DNA from: Butyricicoccus_A sp963601915
GTDB lineage: Bacteria > Bacillota > Clostridia > Oscillospirales > Butyricicoccaceae
Reading direction: 5' to 3'
DNA: 64,000 nt
Assembly: GCA_963601915.1 (NCBI GenBank)
Contig: CAVCGL010000007.1
Location: forward strand, 1 to 64,000
Numbering within the stretch: position 1 is the first letter of the stretch; every line of letters begins with the position of its first letter. The translations under genes were made by a program, and so were the position numbers. This document shows positions 17,629 to 27,529 of this stretch, piece by piece. The notes under the pieces were generated by a model that had not been told where the DNA came from, did no database searches, and worked only from the letters and a program-made list of their open reading frames with translations.

Positions 17629-19641
17629 ATGGCAGTGATTCATGAATTGGATTCTCATATGGCGGATTTGATTGCTGCGGGTGAAGTAGTTGAGAGACCT
17701 TCCTCTGTGTGCAAAGAGCTGGTGGAAAATGCCATTGACGCCGGTGCGACACAGATCACAGTTGAATTGGAGCACGGCGGTATCACGTATTTGCGTGTCC
17801 GCGATAATGGCTGCGGCATGGCGCCGGAGGATGCGCCAATTGCCTTTCGCCGCCATGCGACGAGCAAAATCCGCACGCGAGAGGATCTGAGTGCCATCGG
17901 CACACTGGGATTCCGCGGCGAAGCGCTCGCCGCAATCAGTGCGGTATCACGTGTCGAGCTGTTTACCAAACAGACCGGCTGCATGGAGGGCGTTCATGTG
18001 GCGTTGGAAGGCGGAAAAATGACGGCGAATGAACCGGCAGGCTGCCCGGACGGCACAACGTTTCTCATCCGTGATCTGTTTTACAATACACCGGCACGCA
18101 TGAAATTTTTGAAAAAAGACTTTACCGAAGCAGGATATATTCTTTCTGTGGTGGAACACGCCGCAGAGAGCCATCCGGAAATCAGTTTTCACTGCATTCG
18201 AGATGGAAAAAATGTGTTCCATTCTCCGGGAAATGGCAGCTTGAAAAATGCGGTGTTCAGCGTATTTGGCAAAGAGCTGTCCAAAAATCTCATCGAGATG
18301 CCGGAACATACACTTCATGACATTCGGGTTTGGGGCTATATCTCCAAGCCGCATGCGCCGCGCTCCAATCGAACCTATCAGCATTTTTTCGTCAATGGAC
18401 GATTTATTAAATCCAAGCTGATACAGGCGGCGATGGAGGAAGCATATCGAAACAGCATCATTACCGGAAAATTCCCGTATGGCTGTGTTTGTCTCGACCT
18501 GCCGCTGGGACTAGTGGATGTCAATGTCCATCCGGCAAAGACGGAAGTCAAATTTGCAGAGGAAAAGAAAGTATTCTCTGCTGTTTATGCCGCAGTAAAA
18601 AATGCGCTGGCGGGAGAGGAAAATATTCCGGAAATTGAGGCAAAGCCGCAAAAGACGCTGGCAGAGGTATTGTCGCCCCAGCCGCCGGAACCACAAGAGA
18701 AAACCGAGGTGATTTCGCGTTCTGCGATTCGTATGACACCGCAGCGTTCGGAACAGGTGGATACGAAGGCTGACCGGCTGGAACAGGAAAGCACCTATCA
18801 GGCAGCGCCGGTGTCCAGAGGTAGCACGACGCCTGCACCAAAGCGTTCCGGCTTTTTGCCGTTTATTGATGTGGATGACAGAGATGAGCGTGTACTGAGC
18901 AACATTGGCGCACCAAAGCCGACCATCAAGCCGACCCGACCGGACGGTTTCACCGGACGCGTATCGCAAATAGAAAAACAGCCGCAACAGCCGCAGCCGA
19001 CAGTTCAGAATGCTCCTGAGCAAGAAAAAGAACCTGCTCCGGTGCCGCCAAAAGAAACCTTGCTTGATGATATGCCAAAGGCACATGTGATTGGCAGCTG
19101 CTTTGACACGTATATTTTGGCGGAGGATGCAAGCGGTCTGATTCTCATTGATAAGCACGCCGCGCATGAGCGGATTTTGTTCAATCAGCTGAGAAAACAG
19201 GTGGATATTCCGACACAGATGCTGCTGCAGCCGGTTGTGGTTGATTTGTCCGGCGAGGAATATGCGGCAATCATGGACGGCATGGAACAGATTCAGTCGA
19301 TTGGCTTTGTCATGGAACCGTTTGGTCAGCACAGTGTTGCCGTGCGCGAAGCGCCGGCGTATATTGATGCCGGTGATTTGTCCATGACCGTTTCTGAAAT
19401 GGCGCAAAAGCTGATGGATCGCCGCACGCCGGTGCCCGACCGTCTGGATGATTTGATTCATACGGTTTCGTGCAAAGCGGCGATTAAGGGCGGCTGGAAA
19501 ACGAGCATGGAAGAGCTGCAATCGCTGTGTGACCGCGTGCTGTCCGACCCGGAAGTGACCTGTTGTCCGCATGGCAGACCGGTTACTGTGCGCTTAACCA
19601 AATATGAGCTGGATAAAATGTTTAAGCGGGTGAATCAGTGA
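17629..19641 (+). CDS. mutL: DNA mismatch repair protein MutL
   Basis: GHKL ATPase with C-terminal dimerisation/endonuclease domain. N-terminal motifs IAAGEVVERP, ELVENAIDAGA, DNGCGM and GFRGEAL are intact. The C-terminal nuclease region shows IDKHAAHERI, where the canonical DQHA(X)2E reads DKHA, and CCPHGRPV. A Pro/Gln-rich linker (about 340-480) joins the halves. Start ATG 17629 follows GGGAGG; a GTG 9 bases earlier overlaps that site. A TATAAT sits at 17576-17581, so a weak extra promoter is possible. The last bases overlap miaA. Confidence 0.95.
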   Translation: MAVIHELDSHMADLIAAGEVVERPSSVCKELVENAIDAGATQITVELEHGGITYLRVRDNGCGMAPEDAPIAFRRHATSKIRTREDLSAIGTLGFRGEALAAISAVSRVELFTKQTGCMEGVHVALEGGKMTANEPAGCPDGTTFLIRDLFYNTPARMKFLKKDFTEAGYILSVVEHAAESHPEISFHCIRDGKNVFHSPGNGSLKNAVFSVFGKELSKNLIEMPEHTLHDIRVWGYISKPHAPRSNRTYQHFFVNGRFIKSKLIQAAMEEAYRNSIITGKFPYGCVCLDLPLGLVDVNVHPAKTEVKFAEEKKVFSAVYAAVKNALAGEENIPEIEAKPQKTLAEVLSPQPPEPQEKTEVISRSAIRMTPQRSEQVDTKADRLEQESTYQAAPVSRGSTTPAPKRSGFLPFIDVDDRDERVLSNIGAPKPTIKPTRPDGFTGRVSQIEKQPQQPQPTVQNAPEQEKEPAPVPPKETLLDDMPKAHVIGSCFDTYILAEDASGLILIDKHAAHERILFNQLRKQVDIPTQMLLQPVVVDLSGEEYAAIMDGMEQIQSIGFVMEPFGQHSVAVREAPAYIDAGDLSMTVSEMAQKLMDRRTPVPDRLDDLIHTVSCKAAIKGGWKTSMEELQSLCDRVLSDPEVTCCPHGRPVTVRLTKYELDKMFKRVNQ

Positions 19642-20585
19642 TGAAGCAAAAGCTTATTTGTATTGCCGGACCGACGGCTTCCGGCAAAACGGCATTGTCT
19701 ATTGCGTTGGCGAAGCGATTGGATACAGAGATCATTTCCTCAGATTCCATGCAGCTGTATCGCGGCATGGATATTGGAACGGCAAAGCCGAGCATGGAAG
19801 AACGAGACGGTGTCGTGCATCATATGTTTGATGTGGCGGACGCTGGAGAGACGTTTTCTGTGGCAAAATATCAGCAGATGGCGGATGCTTGTGCACAAGA
19901 TATTCTGTCGCGCGGGAAAGTTCCGATTGTGTGCGGCGGCACGGGATTGTATCTGGATGCCCTCATTGAGGGCAGTGTATTTTCTGGCGATGAGACCAAT
20001 TTAGAGGCGCGAGAAAAATACAACGCGATTGCGCGGGAACAAGGCGCTCATGCACTGCATGAAATGCTGCGCGCTGTCGATCCGGTGTCGGCGCAGCGCA
20101 TCCATGAAAATAACGTCAAGCGTGTCGTGCGGGCACTGGAAGTGTACGAGCAGACCGGTATGACGATCAACGAGTGGAACGAAAAAAATAAACGGCCAGA
20201 GCCAAAATACGATGCGATTTTATTTGCGCTCTGTCCTTCTGACCGGCAGATGCTGTATGACCGCATCGACCGTCGTGTCGATCAGATGGCGGAACAGGGA
20301 CTTGTCGAAGAGACCGAGCGCCTGTGGAAGGGCGGAAAACTCGTCGGGACGGCGGGACAAGCCATCGGTTACAAAGAGCTGGTGCCATATCTGGAAGGAC
20401 GAGAGAGCTTAGACGTTTGTCTGGATACACTCAAGCGGGCATCGCGCAATTATGCCAAGCGGCAGCTGACCTGGCTGCGGCGAGACAATCGCGTGCACTG
20501 GCTGCAATACGACGCGCCGGAAGATTTTTCCGGAATTCTTCAGCAAGTGACAGAAATTTTATCTGAACGTGGTGTAACATATTGA
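19638..20585 (+). CDS. miaA: tRNA dimethylallyltransferase MiaA
   Basis: Adds the dimethylallyl group to A37 of tRNA, creating the substrate of MiaB. The P-loop GPTASGKT is at residues 10-17, with DSMQLYRGMDIGTAKP and CGGTGLYLDAL motifs following. 315 residues is normal. Starts within the mutL stop (ATGA overlap) and is followed by hfq, an order shared widely among bacteria. Confidence 0.96.
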   Translation: MMKQKLICIAGPTASGKTALSIALAKRLDTEIISSDSMQLYRGMDIGTAKPSMEERDGVVHHMFDVADAGETFSVAKYQQMADACAQDILSRGKVPIVCGGTGLYLDALIEGSVFSGDETNLEAREKYNAIAREQGAHALHEMLRAVDPVSAQRIHENNVKRVVRALEVYEQTGMTINEWNEKNKRPEPKYDAILFALCPSDRQMLYDRIDRRVDQMAEQGLVEETERLWKGGKLVGTAGQAIGYKELVPYLEGRESLDVCLDTLKRASRNYAKRQLTWLRRDNRVHWLQYDAPEDFSGILQQVTEILSERGVTY

Positions 20586-20621
20586 AAGTATCTCTATACA
20601 TCACGGGAGGATTCGATTATA

Positions 20622-20864
20622 ATGAAAACCGAAATCAATTTACAAGACACCTTTTTAAACAGGGCACGGCAGGACAGAGTTCCGTTGACGGTCTTTCTCA
20701 CCAATGGATTTCAGCTGCGCGGCGTGGTGCGCGGATTTGACACGTTTGTCATTCTCTTTGACTGCGATGGAAAGCAGGAAATGATTTATAAACACGCCAT
20801 TTCCACGGTGATTCCGCAGCGCAAGCTGGAAATGAACGGAAGAAAGGAAGCTGTCACGGCATAA
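20622..20864 (+). CDS. hfq: RNA chaperone Hfq
   Basis: 80 residues, Sm-like hexamer-forming RNA chaperone. The Sm1 motif (VFLTNGFQLRGVVRGFDTF) and Sm2 motif (YKHAISTVIP) are present; the usual Gln/Asn near residue 8 and the KHA signature are intact. RBS GGGAGG precedes the ATG. The C-terminal tail is short, as in other Firmicutes. Confidence 0.95.
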   Translation: MKTEINLQDTFLNRARQDRVPLTVFLTNGFQLRGVVRGFDTFVILFDCDGKQEMIYKHAISTVIPQRKLEMNGRKEAVTA

Positions 20865-20891
20865 GACCCTCTGTTCGGAGGAGTACTTTCT

Positions 20892-22184
20892 ATGGCATTC
20901 AAAGGAAATCCGTTTCGGCGGAAGAATTCCGATAAAACATCCAATCAAACATCCAATGTATGGCGGATCGGCGGACTGCAACTCAACCGAGCACTTCGGA
21001 TACCGATCATCATTTTTGTGATTATTTTTGTTTACAGCGTTGCTGGATTTGCCATCAGTCATTACAATCCGGTCAAGACGACACTGGCACAGCAGGTATC
21101 TCTGGATGACTCCTTCTCTGCGAGCGGATATTTTATTCGGCAAGAGCAGGCAGTAGATATTGCAGAAGGCGATACGGTGGAGTACAATTATTCTGACGGC
21201 GATAAAGTATCGAAGGGTGCGGCGCTCGTCACCGAATATTCCAATCAGGACGCATTGACCGTCAGCCGGGAATTAAAGAGCATCAATGACAATATCGAAC
21301 AGCTGGAGACATTCAGCTCAACATCGTCTACAACGACCAATTCCAGCCGACTCAATCAGAAAATCATCGATCAGATGAATACGCTGTGCGAACAGGTGGA
21401 GAACGGTTCGCTGGGGCAGATCACCTCGATTACTTCCGAGCTGCGTCAGCTGATTTTGAAGAGCGGTTCGATTTCCGATAACAGCAAGGACATCAAAAAA
21501 GAGCTTGCCAGCCTGAAAAAACAGGCGGCTTCGCTGGAGTCCCGTCTGGACGGCAAAACGACCAGCATCTATTCTCCGTGCGCAGGCTATTTTTGTGAGT
21601 CTGCCGATGGATACGAGAGTATCTTTACGCCGGACGTGATAGACAATTTGACCCTGTCTTCCATGGAAAAATTGGGACAGAAAGAGCCGAAGGCGACATC
21701 TGGCAAGGGAAAAGTGGTGTCGGGATACATCTGGTACTATGCCGCAAAGGTCAGCGACGCGGACGCCAAGAGCCTGAAACAGGGCAACACCGTAAAACTT
21801 CGCTTTTCACAGGTAAACCGAGATGTCTCCGCAACGGTACAGGCGGTGCGCGATGATGAGAGCAGCGACAACACCCTGGTTATTTTTCAGTCCGAAGATA
21901 TGGATGCAGAGCTGGTCTCGATGCGAGAGCAGGTGGCAACTGTCGTAGTGGATTCTTATGCCGGACTCAGAGTGCCAAAATCGGCGGTGCGCATGGAAAA
22001 CGATGAGATGGGCGTTTATGTTTTATCCAATTCCGTGGCAAGCTATAAAAAGATCGAGCCGCTGTACGAGGGCAAGGATTTCTATATTGTCGAGCAAAAT
22101 GTAACCGGCAATGATTCGCTGGTTGTCAACGATGATATTATTGTGGAAGCAAAAGATGTGAATGACAAGAAGGTAATGAAATAA
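20892..22184 (+). CDS. HlyD-like membrane fusion protein of the sepF cluster
   Basis: 430 residues: a cytoplasmic N-terminus rich in Asn/Lys, one membrane segment (about residues 35-57), then an extracellular beta-barrel/lipoyl-type region (ASGYFIRQEQAVDIAEGDTVEYNYSDGDKVSKG), a Ser-rich coiled-coil hairpin (about 130-225) and a second beta region. This is the layout of HlyD/EmrA-type adaptors, but no ABC or RND partner is adjacent. In many clostridia this type of gene sits next to yggS-sepF, suggesting a link to the cell envelope or division. It overlaps yggS by one base. Confidence 0.8.
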   Translation: MAFKGNPFRRKNSDKTSNQTSNVWRIGGLQLNRALRIPIIIFVIIFVYSVAGFAISHYNPVKTTLAQQVSLDDSFSASGYFIRQEQAVDIAEGDTVEYNYSDGDKVSKGAALVTEYSNQDALTVSRELKSINDNIEQLETFSSTSSTTTNSSRLNQKIIDQMNTLCEQVENGSLGQITSITSELRQLILKSGSISDNSKDIKKELASLKKQAASLESRLDGKTTSIYSPCAGYFCESADGYESIFTPDVIDNLTLSSMEKLGQKEPKATSGKGKVVSGYIWYYAAKVSDADAKSLKQGNTVKLRFSQVNRDVSATVQAVRDDESSDNTLVIFQSEDMDAELVSMREQVATVVVDSYAGLRVPKSAVRMENDEMGVYVLSNSVASYKKIEPLYEGKDFYIVEQNVTGNDSLVVNDDIIVEAKDVNDKKVMK

Positions 22185-22894
22185 TGACAGAGGAAGAACG
22201 CAACAACATCACACAAGCGGTACAGACCGCAAAAAAACGCATCGCAGAGGCGGCAATTGCTTCGGGACGCAAGCCGGAGGATATTACGCTGGTCGCTGCG
22301 ACAAAGATGAACGACGCAGAGCGCGTCCGCGTTGCCATTGAGGCAGGCGTGGATGTCTGCGGCGAGAACCGCGTGCAGGAGCTGCTGGAAAAGTATGAGC
22401 AACATGCCTATGATGGAAAGCCGCTGCATTTTATTGGCACCTTACAGACGAACAAAGTCAAGTACCTGATTGGCAAGGTATCTATGATTGAGTCGGTCAG
22501 CTCGGTGAAGCTGGCAAAGGTCATTGACAAGGAGGCTGCCAAGGCTGGAATCTGTCAGGATATTCTGCTCGAGCTGAATATCGGCAGAGAAGAAAGCAAG
22601 CTGGGCATTGATCCGGACGAGATTGACGCTGTGATCGAACAGGTTGCTCAACTGGAGCATGTTCATGTGCGCGGACTGATGGCAATTCCACCAAAACCGC
22701 AGCCAAATCAAGAAAAAACTCTTTATTTTGACAGAATGTCTCAACTATTTATTGACATATCGGCGAAAAAATACGATAATATCACCATGGACTGCTTGTC
22801 GATGGGAATGAGTGCCGATTATTGTGAGGCAATTTCCTGTGGGGCAACGATTGTCCGGCTGGGCACGGCATTGTTCGGCGCCCGCCATTACTGA
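22184..22894 (+). CDS. YggS-family pyridoxal phosphate homeostasis protein
   Basis: 236 residues, fold-type III PLP-binding barrel. The PLP lysine lies in VAATKMNDAERV near residue 37, and the C-terminal SMGMSADYCEAI and GTALFGARHY motifs are conserved. It maintains PLP and amino-acid balance and has no known catalytic turnover. In Firmicutes it is usually encoded just upstream of sepF, as here. Confidence 0.93.
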   Translation: MTEEERNNITQAVQTAKKRIAEAAIASGRKPEDITLVAATKMNDAERVRVAIEAGVDVCGENRVQELLEKYEQHAYDGKPLHFIGTLQTNKVKYLIGKVSMIESVSSVKLAKVIDKEAAKAGICQDILLELNIGREESKLGIDPDEIDAVIEQVAQLEHVHVRGLMAIPPKPQPNQEKTLYFDRMSQLFIDISAKKYDNITMDCLSMGMSADYCEAISCGATIVRLGTALFGARHY

Positions 22895-22929
22895 GAAATT
22901 AGATTTGTTCCATTCGGGAGGAAACAGAA

Positions 22930-23427
22930 ATGGGTTTAGTAAACGACTTCAAACGCTGGGTCAGCGGAGAGGTAGATGACGAGGACGACTTTGACATGGA
23001 CGAAGGTCCTGTAGAAGAGCCGAGAGTCAGAGAGACCTCCTCTTCCTACTACCACGAGCCAGCAAGAACGTCTGTTTCATCTGAGGTACGACATAGTACG
23101 AAGGTTGAATCACGCGGCAACAATCAAGTGGTGAATATTAACGCAACAACCAAGCTGGCTGTTGTTTTGGTGAAGGCAGATCAGTTTAACAATGTAGCAG
23201 ACATCGCAGATCATCTGAAGAACAAGATGACCGTTGTGCTCAATCTGGAGACAACAGACAAGGAAACATCCAAGCGCATGCTGGACTTTATGAGCGGCGT
23301 TACATATGCCATCGAAGGCAAGATCAAGCGCGTGGCTAACGGCACGTATTTGATTACTCCGCTGGATGTGGAAATTGTCGGCGATGATTTGATTAGCGAA
23401 CTGGAAAACAGCGGAATGAAACTTTGA
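22930..23427 (+). CDS. sepF: Cell division protein SepF
   Basis: 165 residues. An acidic, disordered N-terminal part after a short amphipathic membrane-binding helix (MGLVNDFKRWV), then the SepF core from about residue 75 (VVLVKADQFNNVADIADHLK...RMLDFMSGVTYAIEGKIKRV). It polymerises into rings that align FtsZ filaments. RBS GGGAGG. The flanking yggS, yggT and divIVA genes confirm the division cluster. Confidence 0.95.
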   Translation: MGLVNDFKRWVSGEVDDEDDFDMDEGPVEEPRVRETSSSYYHEPARTSVSSEVRHSTKVESRGNNQVVNINATTKLAVVLVKADQFNNVADIADHLKNKMTVVLNLETTDKETSKRMLDFMSGVTYAIEGKIKRVANGTYLITPLDVEIVGDDLISELENSGMKL

Positions 23428-23446
23428 TGTTTTCCGACCGAGAGGT

Positions 23447-23722
23447 ATGGGTTTCAGTATGATTCTTGCAAGCATTACGATTCGGATACTCAGGATATTG
23501 CAGCTTCTCATTGTTGTGCGGGCGCTGTGCTCGTGGTTCCCGCAGGTACAGCAATCCGCAGTCGGAGAATTTCTGTACACCGTGACGGAGCCGATGCTCG
23601 CGCCATGTCGCAGCCTGCTCAGCAGATTTCAGTCCGGACGAGGCATGATGCTGGATTTTTCTCCGGTGATTGTTCTGCTGCTTTTGGAGTTTGCGGAGCG
23701 GCTGGTCTATGCGCTGCTGTAA
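23447..23722 (+). CDS. YggT-family membrane protein
   Basis: 91 residues with two hydrophobic segments and the family's R-x-L-x-SWFP loop (VRALCSWFPQVQQS) and TEPMLAPCRSLL. Placed between sepF and divIVA as in most Gram-positives. Two ATGs are possible: 23447 is only one base from GAGAGG and 23459 about 13 away, so the start is uncertain by four codons. Confidence 0.88.
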   Translation: MGFSMILASITIRILRILQLLIVVRALCSWFPQVQQSAVGEFLYTVTEPMLAPCRSLLSRFQSGRGMMLDFSPVIVLLLLEFAERLVYALL

Positions 23723-23747
23723 CGTGCAAGTTTTCGTGGGATTCGTC

Positions 23748-23790
23748 CGGCCGGGTTTATCCCGGCCATTTTCCGGTTTTTATCGGTTGT
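23748..23790 (+). terminator. Weak hairpin between yggT and divIVA
   Basis: GGCCGGG (23749-23755) pairs with CCCGGCC (23761-23767), followed by ATTTTCC and later a T run. It may reduce read-through into divIVA. Confidence 0.5.
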
Positions 23791-23809
23791 TTGACTTCAG
23801 GGAGGTAAC

Positions 23810-24553
23810 ATGTTAGGTTCAAAAGAAATCCGGGATTTTACGCCGGAGAAAGCAGTCTTTGGCGGCTATGATACCAGAAGCGTCGATATGATGCTGGATC
23901 AGGCGGCGGATGACATGGAGGCTCTGGAACGGGAAAATGCAGAACTGCGGGCGAAGCTCAAGGTCATGGTGGACAAGATCGAAGAATATCGCCGCATTGA
24001 GAGCGGCATTCGACAGGCACTGATGACTGCGCAGGGCATGGCGGACAAGACGAAAAAAGAAGCGAGCGAACAGGCTGACCAGACGCGAAATCAAGCACAC
24101 GAAGAGGCGGAACAGCTCAAACGGGAAACCAAAGAACAGTGCGAAGCCATTGTCAGACGGTATCAGGTGCAGGCTTCTCAGGAGCAGGCGCGTCTGCGGC
24201 TGGCACAGAAGGAAGCAGCTTCCTTTATTGAAAAAATGACACGTGCCTTTCGGGAAGAGAGCGAAAAGATCGCAGCGATTCCGCAAAAAGAGGGCGTAGA
24301 ATTCACCTCTATCTCAGACCACACGGTTTACAGTGAGGCGACGAGCGAAACGATTGAAGGTCGGGTAGAGGGACCGGCGGAGTTAAAAATTCCTAAGCCG
24401 TCGGAAGAAAATCCGGGAACAGACATTCCCACGGATATTTTAAAAATTTTTGCTGATGCCAAACACACATCTCATTTGGATGGAATGGAACAGACCGCGT
24501 ACACCGTAGAGGTGAGCGGTTCGCAGGATGGCAGCAATTTTGATGGAGAATAA
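23810..24553 (+). CDS. DivIVA-domain protein
   Basis: 247 residues. The N-terminal DivIVA lipid-binding region starts IRDFTPEKAVFGGYDTRSVD, followed by a long coiled coil (about 35-150; rich in KAE/EQ heptads) and an acidic, probably disordered tail. DivIVA proteins bind curved membrane at poles and septa. RBS is GGGAGG. The position between yggT and ileS is standard. Confidence 0.92.
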   Translation: MLGSKEIRDFTPEKAVFGGYDTRSVDMMLDQAADDMEALERENAELRAKLKVMVDKIEEYRRIESGIRQALMTAQGMADKTKKEASEQADQTRNQAHEEAEQLKRETKEQCEAIVRRYQVQASQEQARLRLAQKEAASFIEKMTRAFREESEKIAAIPQKEGVEFTSISDHTVYSEATSETIEGRVEGPAELKIPKPSEENPGTDIPTDILKIFADAKHTSHLDGMEQTAYTVEVSGSQDGSNFDGE

Positions 24554-24654
24554 ACAGCCGCGGCTGTTTAGGATAGAATCCCGTCAAGCTGGCGGGACGG
24601 CGTTGATTCAAAAAAGAGGACAGCGTCGAGAATCAGAAAGGATGGTACGGTTAC

Positions 24655-27444
24655 ATGCCGCAGGATTACAACAAGACAATCAATCTTCCACAGACTGATT
24701 TTCCGATGCGCGCGGGTCTTCCGAAGCGCGAGCCGGAGTTTTTGGAGAAGTGGGAGAAAGAGGATATTTACCATACACTGATGGAGAAGAATGAGGGAAA
24801 ACCGCTGTTCATTCTTCATGATGGCCCTCCGTATGCAAACGGCAATCTGCATCTGGGTCACGCACTGAACAAGATCCTCAAGGATTTCATCGTGCGTTAC
24901 AAGAACATGGCTGGCTTTAAGGCTCCGTATGTACCGGGCTGGGATACCCATGGTCTGCCGATTGAGCGTCAGGCAATTGCTGCGTTTGGTCTGGACAGAC
25001 ATAAGGTCAGCAACAAGGATTTCTGCGATAAGTGCAAGGAATTTGCATTGGATCACGTAGACACGCAGCGCACCCAGTTTAAGCGTCTGGGCGTTGTCGG
25101 TGATTGGGATCACCCGTATCTGACCCTGACCAATGACTTTGTTGCCAAGCAGGTTTCTGTCTTTGGCGAGATGGCAAAGAAGGACTATATTTACCGCGGC
25201 ATGAAGCCGGTATACTGGTGCCCGCACGATGAGACTGCTCTGGCTGAGGCTGAGATCGAGTACAAGGACAACAAGTGTGCATCTATCTATGTCAAGTTTG
25301 CAGTCAAGGACGATCAGGGCAAGATCAGCTCTGTGATTGGCACGACAGAGAACGTATACTTCGTAATTTGGACGACTACTACGTGGACCCTGCCGGGCAA
25401 CCTGGCGATTTCTCTGAATCCGCGCTTTGAGTATTCTTTCGTTAAGGTACCGAACGGTGAAATTTACGTTCTGGCAACCGACTTGATTCCGTCTGTTATC
25501 GCTGCGGCAAAGATTGAATCGTATGAGGTTCTGGGCACCATCATGGGCTCCGAGCTGGAGTACGTGACGACACAGCATCCGCTGATGGATCGTGAGTCGC
25601 TGGTTATCGTTGGCGATCACGTTACGCTGGATGCTGGTACCGGCTGTGTACACACGGCACCGGGCTTTGGCGCAGAGGACTTTGTTGTTTGCCAGAAGTA
25701 TCCGGAAATCCCGATGATTGTTCCGGTAGACAGCAAGGGCATGACCACTGCGGATGCAGGCAAGTACGCTGGTATGTTCTATGAAGATACCAACCCGATT
25801 ATCCTGCACGATCTGACCGAGAAGAATGCGCTGTTGGCTGTTGAGACCATCGAACACTCGTATCCGCATTGCTGGCGCTGCAAGAAGCCGATTATCTTCC
25901 GCGCAACCGAGCAGTGGTTCTGCTCTGTCGATGCCATGAAGGAAAAGGCTGTCGAGGCTTGCCACGGTGTCAAGTGGATTCCGGCTTGGGGCGAAGACCG
26001 CATGACCTCTATGATTCAGGAGCGTTCTGACTGGTGTATTTCTCGTCAGCGCACTTGGGGCGTGCCGATTCCGATCTTCTTCTGCAAGAAGTGCAAGAAG
26101 CCGCTGATTAACGACGACACCATTTCCGCTGTTGCTGCTCTGTTCCGCGAGAAGGGCACCAGCGCTTGGTTTGATACCGATGCTGCCGACATTCTGCCGG
26201 CTGGCACAAAGTGTGAATGCGGATGCTCCGAATTCATCAAGGAAACCGATACCATGGACGTATGGTTCGACTCCGGTTCTTCCCATGCAGCAGTGCTGGA
26301 GGAGCGCGAGGATTTGGCTTATCCGGCTGATCTGTATCTGGAAGGCAACGACCAGTATCGCGGCTGGTTCCAGTCTTCTATGCTGACATCTATCGCTACC
26401 AAGGGCGTTTCTCCGTACAAGACGGTTATCACCCATGGCATGATTGTCGATGAAGAGCGCCAGAAGATGTCTAAGTCTAAGGGCAATGGTATGAGCCCGC
26501 AGGAAATCACCCAGCAGTATGGTGCAGATATTCTGCGTCTGTGGGTATCTTCCTCCGATTACCGCGCGGATATGAAGATCTCGAAGAAGATGTTCAAGCA
26601 GCTGTCTCAGAACTATCTGAAGATCCGCAACACCGCTCGCTACATCATGGGCAACCTGAACGGTTTCACGCTGGATCAGATGGTACCGTATGACCAGATG
26701 CTGGAGCTGGACAAGTGGGCACTGATGAAGTGCAACGAGCTGGTCGGCCGCGTTCGCGCAGCATATGACAGCTATGAGTTCCACGGCGTTATCCATGCGA
26801 TCCACAACTTCTGCGTTGTCGATATGTCCAACTTCTATCTGGACGTTATCAAGGATCGTCTGTACTGTGATGACGGTCTGAGCCGTCTGTCTGCACAGAC
26901 TGCGATTTACCGCATTCTGGATGCACTGGTTCGTATGCTGGCTCCGGTTCTCTGCTTCACCGCAGACGAAATCTGGCACGCTATGCCGCACGCAGAAGGC
27001 GATGACGCGCGCAACGTTGTCCTCAATGACATGCCGGAGTACGATTCTGCCCTGAGCTTTACCGATGCAGAAACGCTCAAGTGGGAGAAAATCATCGCAG
27101 TTCGTGATGATGTCAACAAGGCACTGGAGCAGGCTCGTGGCTCTAAGCTGATCGGCAAGCCGCTGGAAGCAAAGGTTACCATCACCGCTTCCGAGAACGC
27201 AAAGGAATTCCTGGACGGCTGCGGTCAGGATCTGGCAAAGCTGTTTATTGTTTCTGCCGTTGACGTACAGACTGGCGAGGGCGAAGGCGATTCCTACGAG
27301 GCACTGGGCGGCATGAAGATTGCTGTCAGCCATATGGAAGGCGAGAAGTGCGAGCGCTGCTGGATCTATGATCCGACTGTTGGCAGCAATGCAGAGCATC
27401 CGACGCTGTGCGCACGCTGCGCTTCTGTGCTCAGCCACAAGTAA
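24655..27444 (+). CDS. ileS: Isoleucyl-tRNA synthetase IleS
   Basis: 929 residues, class Ia synthetase. HLGH (HIGH motif) is near residue 64 in PPYANGNLHLGH, KMSKSKGN is near residue 604, and the C-terminal zinc finger has CERCW...CARC. The CP1 editing domain with TTTTWTLPGNLA is intact. The roughly 100-base leader has small hairpins but no T-box specifier or consensus, so regulation by uncharged tRNA is not evident. Codon choice is noticeably biased (AAG, GGC, CTG), as in highly expressed genes. Confidence 0.96.
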   Translation: MPQDYNKTINLPQTDFPMRAGLPKREPEFLEKWEKEDIYHTLMEKNEGKPLFILHDGPPYANGNLHLGHALNKILKDFIVRYKNMAGFKAPYVPGWDTHGLPIERQAIAAFGLDRHKVSNKDFCDKCKEFALDHVDTQRTQFKRLGVVGDWDHPYLTLTNDFVAKQVSVFGEMAKKDYIYRGMKPVYWCPHDETALAEAEIEYKDNKCASIYVKFAVKDDQGKISSVIGTTENVYFVIWTTTTWTLPGNLAISLNPRFEYSFVKVPNGEIYVLATDLIPSVIAAAKIESYEVLGTIMGSELEYVTTQHPLMDRESLVIVGDHVTLDAGTGCVHTAPGFGAEDFVVCQKYPEIPMIVPVDSKGMTTADAGKYAGMFYEDTNPIILHDLTEKNALLAVETIEHSYPHCWRCKKPIIFRATEQWFCSVDAMKEKAVEACHGVKWIPAWGEDRMTSMIQERSDWCISRQRTWGVPIPIFFCKKCKKPLINDDTISAVAALFREKGTSAWFDTDAADILPAGTKCECGCSEFIKETDTMDVWFDSGSSHAAVLEEREDLAYPADLYLEGNDQYRGWFQSSMLTSIATKGVSPYKTVITHGMIVDEERQKMSKSKGNGMSPQEITQQYGADILRLWVSSSDYRADMKISKKMFKQLSQNYLKIRNTARYIMGNLNGFTLDQMVPYDQMLELDKWALMKCNELVGRVRAAYDSYEFHGVIHAIHNFCVVDMSNFYLDVIKDRLYCDDGLSRLSAQTAIYRILDALVRMLAPVLCFTADEIWHAMPHAEGDDARNVVLNDMPEYDSALSFTDAETLKWEKIIAVRDDVNKALEQARGSKLIGKPLEAKVTITASENAKEFLDGCGQDLAKLFIVSAVDVQTGEGEGDSYEALGGMKIAVSHMEGEKCERCWIYDPTVGSNAEHPTLCARCASVLSHK

Positions 27445-27480
27445 AAGCAACTATCATCGAATGTATGATTCGTGACGAAG

Positions 27481-27510
27481 AGGCAGAGGAATTGTCCTCT
27501 GCCTCTCTTT
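27481..27510 (+). terminator. Terminator after ileS
   Basis: AGGCAGAGGA (27481-27490) pairs with TCCTCTGCCT (27495-27504), followed by CTCTTT. Confidence 0.82.
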
Positions 27511-27529
27511 GTGAAGGGAGGAATCTCCT

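Noticed and set aside
24554..24655. T-box leader for ileS (GGATGGTACGG resembles the T-box core)
   Set aside because: The region is too short, has no Stem I or specifier loop and lacks a full antiterminator; the likeness is limited to a few bases.
24568..27450. A very long open frame (about 960 codons) antisense to ileS
   Set aside because: It mirrors the codon bias of ileS on the opposite strand and resembles no protein; no ribosome binding site. Similar antisense frames over mutS, mutL, the CbiK gene and sbp-cysT were rejected for the same reason.
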